Assembly (NCBI GenBank): GCA_013140805.1
Contig: JABFRW010000196.1
Span: 1 to 40,911, forward strand
DNA from: Candidatus Eisenbacteria bacterium
GTDB lineage: Bacteria; Eisenbacteria; RBG-16-71-46
Reading direction: 5' to 3'
DNA length: 40,911 bases
The notes under the pieces were generated by a model. It made no database searches. It was not told the DNA's origin and worked only from the letters and a program-made list of their open reading frames with translations. Positions 1 to 8,781 of the stretch are shown in pieces. The position numbers and the translations under genes were made by a program. The stretch's first letter is position 1. Every line of letters begins with the position of its first letter.

Positions 1-288
1 ACATCGAGCCGGTCGCACGAGGAGGAACGGCGACCGCGGCGAACTTGCGACTGCGATGCCGGGCGCACAATCAGTACGAGGCCGAGCAGCTGTACGGAGT
101 GGCACTCATGCGCAGCAAGCGGGAGAAATCGCAGCGTGGCGCCGCGAAAGCAACGACCACGGCGAGTGCGACTGCGGAGCCGAATGCAACCGCACCGAGC
201 TGCCGGCACCAGGGCCCGCAGGTGGCGACAAGCCCTGCGTGACTCCGCGAATTGGTGAAGCCGGCGCGTTCGCACGCGTTCGTCTCGC
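1..288. other. Left edge, no confident gene
   Basis: No gene can be supported here. One minus-strand frame ending near 71 stays open with GC-rich third positions and contains a hydrophobic stretch (AFGSAVALAVVVAFAAP) after two close cysteines (CGPWC). A small membrane protein downstream of the cytochrome gene is therefore possible. Its only ATG lies inside the end of the neighbouring gene and no ribosome binding site is visible, so I leave it uncalled. Confidence 0.3.
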
Positions 289-3135
289 CTACCTCAACTT
301 GACCAGCGGCCGCGTCCAATGGCCGCCGTCGGTGACGAGTTTCACGTAGTAAACCCCACTCGCGACCGGACGACCGTCGGTGTCACGGCCGGACCACTGC
401 AGCAGTCGGGCGCCGGCCTCGAGGGTCTCCCCCGACGCGAGTGTCGCGACGCGACGTCCGAACAGGTCGAAGACTCCGCACTCGACGCGCGAGGCGCGCC
501 CGAGCGAGAACCGGATCTCGGTCGCAGCGCGGAACGGATTGGGACCGATCGAGTGCAACGCAAAGCCGCGGTCGCCGCGCGGCACCGAGACACTGCCGGG
601 AATCGAGGTCGGATTGGCTGGATCGCTGTGCGCGAGTCGCTCGTCACCATCAAGAAAACCATCGCGATCGCGGTCGATCCCCATGCGAGTACCGCTGCCG
701 CGCGGCACCGCTGTGATCGTCACTTCACTTCCGGTTCCGCCGAGTGCCCGCAGCGCAGCCGAGCCGATCTGCGCCTGCCCCGTGACGTCGGGCATCCACT
801 GGTCGCCGCCGAGATACAGCCAGCCGCGCGGCGCACCGGCGACGCGGCCCTTCGCGATCAAGTCCACGTGCAGACTGTCGTCGCTCACGCGGCGCAGCGT
901 GTCGAGGCGCGCGATCGCGACCGGATCGAGGTTGTTCGGACCGCGAAACGTCACCTGCACGCCGACCGCGGGGGCCATGCCGGTGTCGAACGCCATGAGG
1001 AACGCTTCGACGTCGCGGCGCTGCGGATCGCCGCCCGGAAACGTGAAGACCGGGAGTCGCAGGAAGTCGACCAGGTCGTCGAACGCGCCATCGTGGGTGA
1101 AGCCGAAGCCGCGCTTGTTCTGCGCACCCGGCGCGTCGTTGAAGCCGGACTTGGTGTAGAGGTTTCGCAGTTGTGGAACCTTCATGTCCTGGTCTTCGAG
1201 CAGCACGTCGTCCGGGAAGATCGCGCCGTTGGTGCCGGGCGCGAAGTTCGTGGCGGCGTGACACACGTTGCACGGCTGGCCGCCGTCGAGCGCCGCAAAG
1301 AAGTAGCTCTGCCGCCCGCGCTGAGCGCTCGGCTGCCCCGACGGCGCATCGGCGAAGCTCCGATCGATGAACTGATGTGGATTCGGCGGGTAGACCAGGT
1401 TGTTTACGAAGTCGCTGAACGCGGTCATCTGGCTGTCGGGCAGCGGAGCCGCACGCCCCATCAGATCGACGAACGCCACATTGAATGCGGCGAGGTTGGT
1501 GCGATCCGCGCGCCAGTGCAGGCGGCCGGTGTTGGGTACACCGCGCAGCGACTGCGTCATCATGGGCCCTTTCATCGGATGGAAGCCCTCGAGTCCGATG
1601 AAGCCGGGCGGCGGCGGCAGGTGCGCACCTTGCGGATTGCCGAGATCCCACGCGAGCTGGTCGAGATCGCCGAATAGATGACAGCTCGCGCACGACTGAT
1701 CGCCGTGGCCCGAAGTGAAGCCGCCATAGAAGAAGCGGCGACCGTTCACGATCTCGTTCGGCGTCGGGTCGAAGCCGAGCGTGGTGATCGCGAGCGATGT
1801 CAGAGAACTCGCCGCCAGCGTCTGAAGCTGCGCGCGATTGCGCCCCAACACGTAAATGCGCCCGCGCACCGCGTCGACCGCAACGCCGGTCGGCCCTGCC
1901 ACCACCGGGACGCGCGCGAGCACGACCGGCGTCGGCCCGCCGGCCAGCACGCCGAGACGATTGCTCGCAAGCGAGGTGACGTAGGCTCGCGCGCCGTCGG
2001 CCGACCAGGTCACACCGCTCGGAGTACCGATCGCGGAATCGGCCTCGCTCGCCGGCCCCGGAGTCACCGAGTAGTTGATGTGCGGATTCAAGTTCGCGAC
2101 AACCGCCGCGCCGGCCGGCGCCACGTACGCGACCCGCGTGTCCACGGTGTGCCCGCGCAGGTTGTTCTCGAAGCGCGTCAGGTTGCGCGCATCCAGCGAG
2201 GTGGCGGCGACGGCATCGGTGAGCGGATTGACCGCGAGCCCGAGCACCGAGCTTCCGAGCTCTCCGAGCACCCGCGTCACCGAGTTCGAGGCGGTGCTGA
2301 TCTCGGCGAGATCGGTGTCGAGTGCGGTGTACTTGATCTTCGAGTTCCACAGCTTGCCGGACTCGTCGCGCCAGTCGTTTCCCTGCTGCTGAACGATGAG
2401 CGCGACATGTGGTGCCGGCGGCAGCGTGATCGACATCGGCGGATTCGGCGACGGCAGCGAATCGAAAGCCTCCCCGAACGACAACACCGAGGTTCGATTG
2501 CCGCCGTTCAAGACCGCGACGTAGACCGTGGTGCGGCCCGAGTTGGTCGCCAGCGCCCGCGGTGCGCGGCCGGGAATCGCGATGGTGTTCGTGAGTGCGA
2601 GCGACACCGGGTCGTAGACCTTCACGACATCTTCCTGAGCAACACTCACGTACGCCCGAAGCGGCGTGCCGGCGAACACGACGTCCGCGGGTTCATCACC
2701 GACAGGGAGCGTCGCGCGCACGTGCGAGGTCTTGAGGTCGACCACGCTGACATTGTCCGACAGCTGGTTCACGACCCATACCGTGCTGTCATTGAGCGCA
2801 GCCACCGAGACCGGTTCGAGGCCGACCGGAATGTCGACCGACCGCGACGGCAGTCCACCGACGAACGTGAAAACACTCAGCCGGTTGTCGGAGGTGTTGA
2901 CCGCCAGCAACTTCGAACCACCCGGCATCAGGACCAGCGGATGCACGTGCGCGGACTCGAAGTGCGTGAAGTCGGGGTTGAGCGCGATGTGCGAAGTGAG
3001 GTGGCCTGGCAGCAGCAGCACGCCGAGCAGCAGGGCCAGGCAGGCGAGCAGGGCGGGCAGGCGGCGCAAGCGAGACCTCCGGTCCGGCCGCCAGGGAGAC
3101 GGCCGCACGTCACGGCGCGGGAGCGTGGGCCGCAC
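289..3135 (-). CDS. Secreted YncE-type beta-propeller fused to di-haem cytochrome c peroxidase domain, FlgD-like C-terminus
   Basis: A 948-residue exported protein. An arginine-rich N-terminus is followed by a hydrophobic segment (about residues 27-46) that fits a signal peptide or anchor. Residues about 60-450 carry YncE/lactonase-like propeller repeats (for example KLLAVNTSDNRLSVF). Residues about 455-720 form a MauG/cytochrome c peroxidase-like region with two haem c motifs, CASCH (C482, C485, H486) and CNVCH (C622, C625, H626). The last ~85 residues are a FlgD-like Ig module (DLFGRRVATL ... GVYYVKL ... RPLVKLR), which in related phyla replaces a plain C-terminus on exported proteins. The likely role is periplasmic or surface redox chemistry, peroxide reduction or cofactor oxidation; the substrate is unknown. 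It is divergent from the BNR protein at 3263. A weak minus-strand promoter (TTGACG at 3202-3197, 17-bp spacer, CACCAT) lies in the 127-bp gap. Confidence 0.85.
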   Translation of the reverse strand: MRPTLPRRDVRPSPWRPDRRSRLRRLPALLACLALLLGVLLLPGHLTSHIALNPDFTHFESAHVHPLVLMPGGSKLLAVNTSDNRLSVFTFVGGLPSRSVDIPVGLEPVSVAALNDSTVWVVNQLSDNVSVVDLKTSHVRATLPVGDEPADVVFAGTPLRAYVSVAQEDVVKVYDPVSLALTNTIAIPGRAPRALATNSGRTTVYVAVLNGGNRTSVLSFGEAFDSLPSPNPPMSITLPPAPHVALIVQQQGNDWRDESGKLWNSKIKYTALDTDLAEISTASNSVTRVLGELGSSVLGLAVNPLTDAVAATSLDARNLTRFENNLRGHTVDTRVAYVAPAGAAVVANLNPHINYSVTPGPASEADSAIGTPSGVTWSADGARAYVTSLASNRLGVLAGGPTPVVLARVPVVAGPTGVAVDAVRGRIYVLGRNRAQLQTLAASSLTSLAITTLGFDPTPNEIVNGRRFFYGGFTSGHGDQSCASCHLFGDLDQLAWDLGNPQGAHLPPPPGFIGLEGFHPMKGPMMTQSLRGVPNTGRLHWRADRTNLAAFNVAFVDLMGRAAPLPDSQMTAFSDFVNNLVYPPNPHQFIDRSFADAPSGQPSAQRGRQSYFFAALDGGQPCNVCHAATNFAPGTNGAIFPDDVLLEDQDMKVPQLRNLYTKSGFNDAPGAQNKRGFGFTHDGAFDDLVDFLRLPVFTFPGGDPQRRDVEAFLMAFDTGMAPAVGVQVTFRGPNNLDPVAIARLDTLRRVSDDSLHVDLIAKGRVAGAPRGWLYLGGDQWMPDVTGQAQIGSAALRALGGTGSEVTITAVPRGSGTRMGIDRDRDGFLDGDERLAHSDPANPTSIPGSVSVPRGDRGFALHSIGPNPFRAATEIRFSLGRASRVECGVFDLFGRRVATLASGETLEAGARLLQWSGRDTDGRPVASGVYYVKLVTDGGHWTRPLVKLR

Positions 3136-3262
3136 GACGTGGCGCGCGGCGCAGCTGCATCGAACGACGGTTCATGGTGCCGTTCGTACCCCGACGCGTC
3201 AATCGGCATACACTACAGCTCCCCACGCTCTCCTTACCCCCCGACTCGGAGGAGGCGGTCCC

Positions 3263-5347
3263 ATGAAGTCGATCGCACTGGTACTCGCGCTGACCCTCGC
3301 GCTCCCTTCCCTCGCCGCCGCCCAATGGGTGCGATCGCTCGGCCCCTATGGCGGGCACGTGCAGACGCTCTCGGTGCACGGCACCGCACTGTTCGCCGGC
3401 ACGCACGGCGGCGGCGTCTATCGCTCGACCGATGACGGCGTCACGTGGCGCTCCTCGAGCCTCGGGATCCCGACTCCGTTCGCCTACGCGCTCGGCTCGA
3501 TGGGCGGGTACGACTTTGCGGGCTGCCCGGGCGGCGGGCTCTATCGATCGTCGAATTCCGGCGCCGCCTGGCAGTGGTCGAGTTCGGGACTCCCCGGCAC
3601 TTCGTTCAGCGCCATCGTCACGCGCGGCGCGAACGTGTACGCCTCGCTGCACGACCAGGGCGTGTTCGTCTCGGCGGACAGCGGCGCGAGCTGGAGCCCG
3701 ATCAACTCCGGCATCACGAGCCCCGCCGTTGCATCACTCGCGCTCAAGGGGACGGATCTGTTCGCGGGGACGTTGGACGGCGGCGTCTATCGGCTCGCCG
3801 ACGGCGCCACCACCTGGAGCGGCCCCGGCACGGGCTTGCCCGGCAGCAACGTGAACGCGCTGGTCGCGGCGGGGTCGACGCTGTTCGCTGGCACCTTCGG
3901 TGGCGGCGTCTACCGCTCCCTCGACAACGGCACGAGCTGGACGATTGCGTCGTCGGGCATCGCACAGACCGCGATCGCGGCGCTGGCATTCGATGGCGTG
4001 CGCGTACTCGCGGCCACCTTCGACCTCGGCATCTTCGCGTCCACCGACAATGGAGTGACCTGGAACCCGGCGAGCTCCGGCGTCTCGGATCGGCGCATTC
4101 GCTCGATCGTGCAGAAAGGATCCGCGCTGTTCGCAGCCTCGACCGGAGGTGGCGTGTACCGCTCGACGAACGGCGCGGCGAGCTGGACCGCGGTCAGCAA
4201 CGGGCTCGCGGTCAGCAGTCTGTTCAGTCTCGCGGCGGACGGCTCCACGCTGTATGCCGGAACCAGCGGCGCCGGCGTCTTCAAGTCGACGACCGGCGGA
4301 GCGACCTGGCAGGTGACCGGCGCGATCGCCAACCCGAATGTGCTCGCGCTGAGCGCCCAATCCGGCGTGATCCTCGCCGGCACCTATGACGGCTTGTTTC
4401 GCTCGACCGACGGCGGCGCGCAGTGGGCCGATGCGAGCAGCGGACTCAATGTGCGCTACACGCTCGGCTTCGCCTCGCGCGGCGGTTATCGCTTCGCGGC
4501 GACCTCGGGCGGCGCGCATCGCTCGTCCGACGGCGGTGTGACCTGGACGCCGGTCAACAATGGGCTCACGAATTCCAACGTCTTCGGACTGCTCGCGAAC
4601 GGCTCCCTGTTGTTCGCCGCGACCTCGGGCGGCGGGGTATTCCGTTCGTCGAACGACGGCGACACGTGGGCGCCCGTCAACAGCGGACTCACGAACTCGT
4701 TCTGCTTCACGCTCGCAGCGATGGGTCGCTGGCGCTTCGTCGGCACTTCCGGTGACGGCGTGTTCCGCTCGTCGAACGAAGGCGATGCGTGGGCGCCGGT
4801 CAACGGCGGTTTTGGCCTCAACTTCGTGCGCGAACTGACCGTGAACGGCGGTGATCTGTTCGCCGCTACCGCCGTCGGCGTGTTCTGGAGCGCGGACAGC
4901 GGAGCGAGCTGGACCAGTCTCACCGACGATCTCGCGAACACGAACGTGGACGCGGTGCTGGTGTCGCAATCACGACTGATCGCCGGCTGCAACTGGACCG
5001 GCGTGTCGTATCGCGCCTATCCGGGCGCCACGCTCGATGCGCCGCCGGCGGTCACGCCGAGCGCGGAGCGCTCGCTGCGCTTCGATGTGCCACGACCCAA
5101 TCCCTCTGCGGGTCCGATGAGGTTCGAGTTCTCGCTGCCCCGACCCGGGCGCGCCACGCTCGAGGTGATCGACGTGCTCGGCCATCGCGTGCGTCGCTGG
5201 GAATGGAACGCGCTCGCGGCCGGATCGCACTCGATGGCGTGGGACGGGCGCGACGAAAGCGGCCGCCCGACTCCAACCGGCGTGCTGGTGTGCCGGCTCG
5301 AATCGGGCGGTGAGGTGCGGACTCGGAAACTGGTCGTGAGGCGTTAG
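3263..5347 (+). CDS. Secreted BNR/sialidase-type beta-propeller repeat protein with FlgD-like C-terminus
   Basis: 694 residues. The ATG at 3263 is preceded by a GGAGGAGG ribosome binding site (about 3248-3255) and followed by a clear signal peptide (MKSIALVLALTLALPSLAAA). Nearly the whole mature protein is a string of about 13 repeats of roughly 40-45 residues with the pattern LFAGTxGGGVYRSxDxGxxW, which is the BNR/Asp-box repeat of sialidase and photosystem-assembly-factor-like propellers. No catalytic residues are recognisable, so a binding or structural role is more likely than glycosidase activity. The last ~85 residues form a FlgD-like module (LEVIDVLGHRVRRWEW ... GVLVCRLESG ... RKLVVRR), shared with three other exported proteins in the window. 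It converges with lemA, 9 bp away. Confidence 0.85.
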   Translation: MKSIALVLALTLALPSLAAAQWVRSLGPYGGHVQTLSVHGTALFAGTHGGGVYRSTDDGVTWRSSSLGIPTPFAYALGSMGGYDFAGCPGGGLYRSSNSGAAWQWSSSGLPGTSFSAIVTRGANVYASLHDQGVFVSADSGASWSPINSGITSPAVASLALKGTDLFAGTLDGGVYRLADGATTWSGPGTGLPGSNVNALVAAGSTLFAGTFGGGVYRSLDNGTSWTIASSGIAQTAIAALAFDGVRVLAATFDLGIFASTDNGVTWNPASSGVSDRRIRSIVQKGSALFAASTGGGVYRSTNGAASWTAVSNGLAVSSLFSLAADGSTLYAGTSGAGVFKSTTGGATWQVTGAIANPNVLALSAQSGVILAGTYDGLFRSTDGGAQWADASSGLNVRYTLGFASRGGYRFAATSGGAHRSSDGGVTWTPVNNGLTNSNVFGLLANGSLLFAATSGGGVFRSSNDGDTWAPVNSGLTNSFCFTLAAMGRWRFVGTSGDGVFRSSNEGDAWAPVNGGFGLNFVRELTVNGGDLFAATAVGVFWSADSGASWTSLTDDLANTNVDAVLVSQSRLIAGCNWTGVSYRAYPGATLDAPPAVTPSAERSLRFDVPRPNPSAGPMRFEFSLPRPGRATLEVIDVLGHRVRRWEWNALAAGSHSMAWDGRDESGRPTPTGVLVCRLESGGEVRTRKLVVRR

Positions 5348-5356
5348 CGGATCGCG

Positions 5357-5932
5357 CTACGACGCCATCTTGAAGCTGATGTCGACATCCTGGCGATCCG
5401 ACTCCGCGACCTTGAACAGTTCGGCGGCCGCGAGCTTCATCCAGTCGCCGACGAACTTGTCGGGAATGCTTCCCAACCGCGTGTTGAAGATCGTCACGAC
5501 GTCGTTGTAGACCTCGCGCCGGTCGGCGATCTGGTTCTCGAGTTCCGTGATGCGGTTCTGCAGCTGGATGAACGACTGATTTGCCTTGAGGTCCGGGTAC
5601 GCCTCGGCCACCGCGAAGAATCCACCCAGTGCCCGGGTGAGCATGCCCTCGGCCTCGGCGCGCTGGCCGACGCTTCCAGCCTTCGCGAGCGCGGCGCGGG
5701 CCTCGCTCAGTTTGTCGAACACTGCGCGCTCGTGCTGCATGTAGCCTTCGCAGGTCTTCACGAGCTTCGGCAGCTCGTCGTGGCGCTGCTTGAGCGACAC
5801 GTCGATGTTCGCCCACGTGCGGCCGATCTGATTCCGCAGCTCGACGAAACCGTTATAGAGGGTGAGCGCATAACCCACCACCGCGAGCACCCCCAAGCCG
5901 ATCATCGCGGTCCAGACGATCTCACCCACCAT
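5357..5932 (-). CDS. lemA: LemA family membrane protein
   Basis: 191 residues, the usual LemA length. The ATG at 5932 has a GGAGGA ribosome binding site 5 bases upstream. Residues about 5-25 form one transmembrane helix, and the next residues carry the LemA core, YNGFVELRNQIGRTWANIDV followed by LKQRHDELPKLVKTCEGYMQHE. The rest is predicted helical (about 45-180) with the typical late motif ANQSFIQLQNRITELENQIADRR. LemA proteins are helical membrane-anchored proteins of poorly known function. It is the last gene of a minus-strand group after two GIDE-domain proteins (74 bp gap), which suggests a joint membrane-surveillance or stress role. That functional link is inference. Confidence 0.92.
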   Translation of the reverse strand: MVGEIVWTAMIGLGVLAVVGYALTLYNGFVELRNQIGRTWANIDVSLKQRHDELPKLVKTCEGYMQHERAVFDKLSEARAALAKAGSVGQRAEAEGMLTRALGGFFAVAEAYPDLKANQSFIQLQNRITELENQIADRREVYNDVVTIFNTRLGSIPDKFVGDWMKLAAAELFKVAESDRQDVDISFKMAS

Positions 5933-6006
5933 GACTTCCTCCGGGTTGTGCCGCGGCCCGCGGCCTCAGGGCTTCGCGCCCGTTTGGTGCTTCGTCACGA
6001 CGACGT

Positions 6007-6807
6007 CTACTGCGACAGCAACATCCACAGTCCGAACGCGGCCAGCAGCGGCCCACTCGCCAGCATCAGCTTCGACTGAATCGAGAGCCCGAACGCGAGC
6101 TGCGATTCCGAATCCATGCTCATCAGGAAGACCGGCGCGTGATCGCCCTTGCGGATCGTGGCCGCCACTTCGGCGTCCTGCGATCGCAGGCGAGTCGCGC
6201 GCATCGCCACCATCGACGGATCGTCGGTGCCGGTGGCGAGAAACGCCTCTTCATCATTGACCGCCGTCACGCGAGCGCGCGGGGTCGCGGTGCCGAGGAG
6301 GTAGACGAACGAGCTCTCCTCGAGCCGCCACTCCCGAAAACGCAACGTCCCGACGCGAGCCAGGAATCCGAGCCGGGGGCGGTACTCCCGCAGGTAATCG
6401 GCGTATCCGTCGGGCAGGTTGAGCCCGTGACAGACTTCCTGGTCGTGCACGCGCAACCGCGCATCGAGGCCCTTCGGGTAGACCATCGCGACGCCGGTGT
6501 CGTCGCGCAGGTAGAACGGGTTGCCGGAGCGGTTCCGGTGCACCGTCGACCAGCTGTCCCGCTTGCCCTTGACGCTGATATCGACCTGCCAGTAAACGCA
6601 CGGTTTGGCCGAGAATGGAGCCTGAATCGCGCTGCGACACTCCACTTTGCCCTGCACCTCGACGAGCCCCATCGCCATCGATCGGATCTTCACCGTCGGC
6701 GTGTTCTCGATCAGCCGCTGCATGCGCATGGTGCGCAGACCCATCAGCAGCAGCACCGGTCCGGACACGATCGCGAACCCGCCGATCGCCAGCGCCTGAG
6801 GATCCAC
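6007..6807 (-). CDS. GIDE-domain (MULAN/MUL1-like) membrane protein
   Basis: 266 residues from a GTG at 6807. An N-terminal transmembrane helix (about 6-24) is followed by the GIDE-like core: TPTVKIRSMAMGLVEVQGKV, then PFSAKPCVYWQVDI and YLRDDTGVAMVYPKGLDARL. A C-terminal hydrophobic helix (about 240-264) gives a two-helix topology. GIDE domains occur in the eukaryotic E3 ligase MUL1 between two membrane helices, and bacterial versions lack the RING finger, as here. It starts 7 bp after the stop of a divergent paralogue and is followed by lemA. The molecular function is not established; the family call rests on the conserved core. Confidence 0.8.
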   Translation of the reverse strand: MDPQALAIGGFAIVSGPVLLLMGLRTMRMQRLIENTPTVKIRSMAMGLVEVQGKVECRSAIQAPFSAKPCVYWQVDISVKGKRDSWSTVHRNRSGNPFYLRDDTGVAMVYPKGLDARLRVHDQEVCHGLNLPDGYADYLREYRPRLGFLARVGTLRFREWRLEESSFVYLLGTATPRARVTAVNDEEAFLATGTDDPSMVAMRATRLRSQDAEVAATIRKGDHAPVFLMSMDSESQLAFGLSIQSKLMLASGPLLAAFGLWMLLSQ

Positions 6808-6814
6808 GTACGAC

Positions 6815-7636
6815 CTAAAAGCGGCCGTGGGCGCGCAACTGCTCGGCCGCCCACGCCAGATAGAGCAATCCCATCCCGCTCAGCGCGGGTCCGAACACGA
6901 GACCGAGGAAGCGTGCCTTGAGGTGCGGCAGTCCCGGTCGCTCGTCGTCGCGATTGGAGACCAGCAGGTAGTCGGAGCCACCCGAGTCGTCGATCCACAG
7001 GTCGGGTTCGCGATCGGCCGCCACGAACGCGGTGGTGGTCTCGCCATCGGTGCCGGTGCGAAGGGCAAGTTCGGCCGCGACCGCGTGACCGCCTCGCATG
7101 CCGCGCACCTCGCCGACCACGTGACATTCGCTGCCGGGCTTGAGCGACAGTTCGACCAGCACCAGGGTGGCTCCCGCGCGTCGCACCCACGAGGCTTCGG
7201 GCGAGCGCGCCAGCAGCGATGCCAGATTCTGGCTCGGCTCCTCGGAGGCGTGCAGCTCGCGGCGTGCGGTCTCGCGCAGTCGCCACGGCATGCCGCTGGT
7301 TCCCACATGCGCGCTCACACCGTTCGAGACCAGGCGAAACGGCCGGCGCTCTTCGATGGTCGTGATCTGACCGCCGGTCGCCTGGAAGATGCGGAGTACG
7401 AATCCCGCGCACGGTTCGGCAGAGAGCGGAGCGAACAGCGGACTCTCGAGCGCGACCCGGCCCTTGACGCTCGCGAAGCCGCGCGGACGCGCGTCGACGG
7501 GCTGATCGTCGAGCGTCGCGAAGAGCCGCGAGAGTCGCAGCGCTCGAAGACCCTCTCCGAACAGCGGAGCGCCAGCCGCGATGGCTCCGATAGCGAGCAG
7601 CGCGCCGGGAAACGAAGGTTGGAAGGTGCCGTCCAT
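6815..7636 (-). CDS. Divergent second GIDE-like membrane protein
   Basis: 273 residues from an ATG at 7636. It has the same plan as the next gene: an N-terminal hydrophobic helix (about 10-28), a GIDE-like segment (VDARPRGFASVKGRVALESP, then APLSAEPCAGFVLRIFQ and a R-x-F-R-L-V-S segment), and a C-terminal helix (about 248-265). The middle is more divergent than in the neighbour, so it is probably an old duplicate with its own role. The ATG is only 3 bases from a 7-bp-stem hairpin (7639-7656), and no good ribosome binding site is visible, which may limit translation. It is 7 bp from the downstream paralogue, so almost certainly co-transcribed. Confidence 0.65.
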   Translation of the reverse strand: MDGTFQPSFPGALLAIGAIAAGAPLFGEGLRALRLSRLFATLDDQPVDARPRGFASVKGRVALESPLFAPLSAEPCAGFVLRIFQATGGQITTIEERRPFRLVSNGVSAHVGTSGMPWRLRETARRELHASEEPSQNLASLLARSPEASWVRRAGATLVLVELSLKPGSECHVVGEVRGMRGGHAVAAELALRTGTDGETTTAFVAADREPDLWIDDSGGSDYLLVSNRDDERPGLPHLKARFLGLVFGPALSGMGLLYLAWAAEQLRAHGRF

Positions 7637-7638
7637 GA

Positions 7639-7656
7639 CGGCCGAGTTATCGGCCG
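7639..7656 (-). promoter_or_regulatory. Hairpin directly upstream of the second GIDE gene
   Basis: Perfect 7-bp inverted repeat CGGCCGA / TCGGCCG around a 4-base loop. It occupies the place where a ribosome binding site for the ATG at 7636 should be. It could block initiation or act as a weak terminator after the upstream DUF6804-like gene (stop at 7667). There is no U-tract, so a pure terminator is less likely. Confidence 0.4.
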
Positions 7657-7666
7657 GCCGAGGTGA

Positions 7667-8002
7667 CTACTTGCGTCCCGGCAGGTGGTCGGCGACCAGC
7701 CAGATCGCACTGGCCGCGAGTGCCAATCGCCACATCTCGACGCTCATGGCGAACGGGCGCCACGGGTTCAATACCAGCGCCATCACGCCGTAGACGAAGA
7801 ACGGCATGCGGCGGCCGGAGCCCATGGCTCGGCCGGCCAGCAGGATCGCGGCGAACGTCAGCGCCCAGCGTAGCCCGCCGCGCAGGGGGGCCCCGAGATT
7901 CGTGAACGCCGAGGCGAATGCGAACAGCGCCAGCGCCCACGCACCCCACCTCAGCACGCCGTCGAAGGATCCCGAAGCGACACTTGCAGCGGCACGCGCC
8001 AT
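7667..8002 (-). CDS. Small multi-pass membrane protein, DUF6804-like
   Basis: 111 residues from the ATG at 8002, directly after the SDR stop at 8005. The protein is mostly hydrophobic: about four membrane segments and the late motif LNPWRPFAMSVEMWRLAL, which matches the N-P-x-x-P-F...W pattern I associate with DUF6804-type small membrane proteins. It ends PGRK. Function is unknown. Tight spacing after the SDR gene suggests one transcript running on toward the GIDE and LemA genes (30 bp to the next start). Confidence 0.65.
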   Translation of the reverse strand: MARAAASVASGSFDGVLRWGAWALALFAFASAFTNLGAPLRGGLRWALTFAAILLAGRAMGSGRRMPFFVYGVMALVLNPWRPFAMSVEMWRLALAASAIWLVADHLPGRK

Positions 8003-8004
8003 GG

Positions 8005-8781
8005 TCAGCGCGCGCTCACGAGTGCACGGCCCCCGTCGATCGAGTAGGTCGCACCGGTGATCCACCCTGCCTCTTCACTCAGCAGGTAGACGACCAGCGC
8101 TGCGATTTCCTCGGGCGCTCCGACGCGCCCGAGCGGGTGCGTGGACTTCGAATGCTCGAGAAATCCGGGGTAGTCCGGCACCGCATTCGCAACCGTGTGG
8201 AGTTCGGTCACTACCACTCCGGGATTCACGGCATTGACGCGCACTCCGGCCGGGGCGTACTCGAGCGCTGCGCACTTCGTGAACATATCGAGGGCCGCCT
8301 TGCTCACACAGTAGGGAGTGAGATTCGCATACGGGCGAATGCTCGCGACCGATGAGATCGAGACGATCGCGCCGCGCCGCTTCGCGAGCTCCGGAGCCGC
8401 TCGCCTGGTGAGCAGGAAGATCGATTTGAGATTGGAATCCATCACGCGATCCCACTCGTCGGACGTGGTGTCGGCGAGGCTGCCACTGCCGATCACTCCG
8501 GCGGCGTGCACCAGCGAGTCGAGACCGCCGAAGTGTTCGATCGCCGTGGTCACGGCGCGATCACACACCGCCGCCTCACGCACGTCCCCCGCCACCGCGA
8601 CCGCGCGAGCCCCCGAGCTCTTCAGCTCCCGCACCACTTCTTCGAGGCGCTCGAGTCGTCGGCCGACGGCCACGACGTCGGCGCCTTCTTCGGCCAACCG
8701 TCGAGCCGTTGCGCGTCCGATCCCGCTGGAGGCGCCGGTGACGAGCGCGCACTTCGAGGCAAATCGTTTGTGATTCGACAT
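8005..8781 (-). CDS. Short-chain dehydrogenase/reductase (SDR, classical)
   Basis: 258 residues from the ATG at 8781, typical for classical SDR enzymes. Visible signatures: the nucleotide-binding TGASSGIG (15-22), HAAG in place of NNAG (about 92-95), catalytic S144, Y157 and K161 (PYCVSK), and the C-terminal ITGATYSIDGG. The residue after the second beta strand (GRRLERL) carries arginines, favouring NADP(H). The natural substrate cannot be read from sequence. First gene of the minus-strand run that continues through the DUF6804-like and GIDE genes. The upstream 180-230 bp toward the CarH-like regulator is comparatively AT-rich and probably holds promoters for both. Confidence 0.93.
   Translation of the reverse strand: MSNHKRFASKCALVTGASSGIGRATARRLAEEGADVVAVGRRLERLEEVVRELKSSGARAVAVAGDVREAAVCDRAVTTAIEHFGGLDSLVHAAGVIGSGSLADTTSDEWDRVMDSNLKSIFLLTRRAAPELAKRRGAIVSISSVASIRPYANLTPYCVSKAALDMFTKCAALEYAPAGVRVNAVNPGVVVTELHTVANAVPDYPGFLEHSKSTHPLGRVGAPEEIAALVVYLLSEEAGWITGATYSIDGGRALVSAR

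Noticed and set aside
319-1677. Long open frame on the plus strand (about 450 codons) opposite the cytochrome gene
   Set aside because: It lies antisense to a strong coding frame with haem motifs and domain homology; GC-rich DNA gives such shadow frames.
1678-3262. Long plus-strand open frame extending the BNR gene to the left
   Set aside because: The BNR protein has a ribosome binding site and signal peptide at 3263; the upstream part is antisense to the propeller gene.
3421-5040. Regular repeats in the BNR gene that could be read as a CRISPR-like or tandem DNA array
   Set aside because: The repeat is at protein level (about 40-45 residues, diverged at DNA level), without constant repeats and unique spacers.
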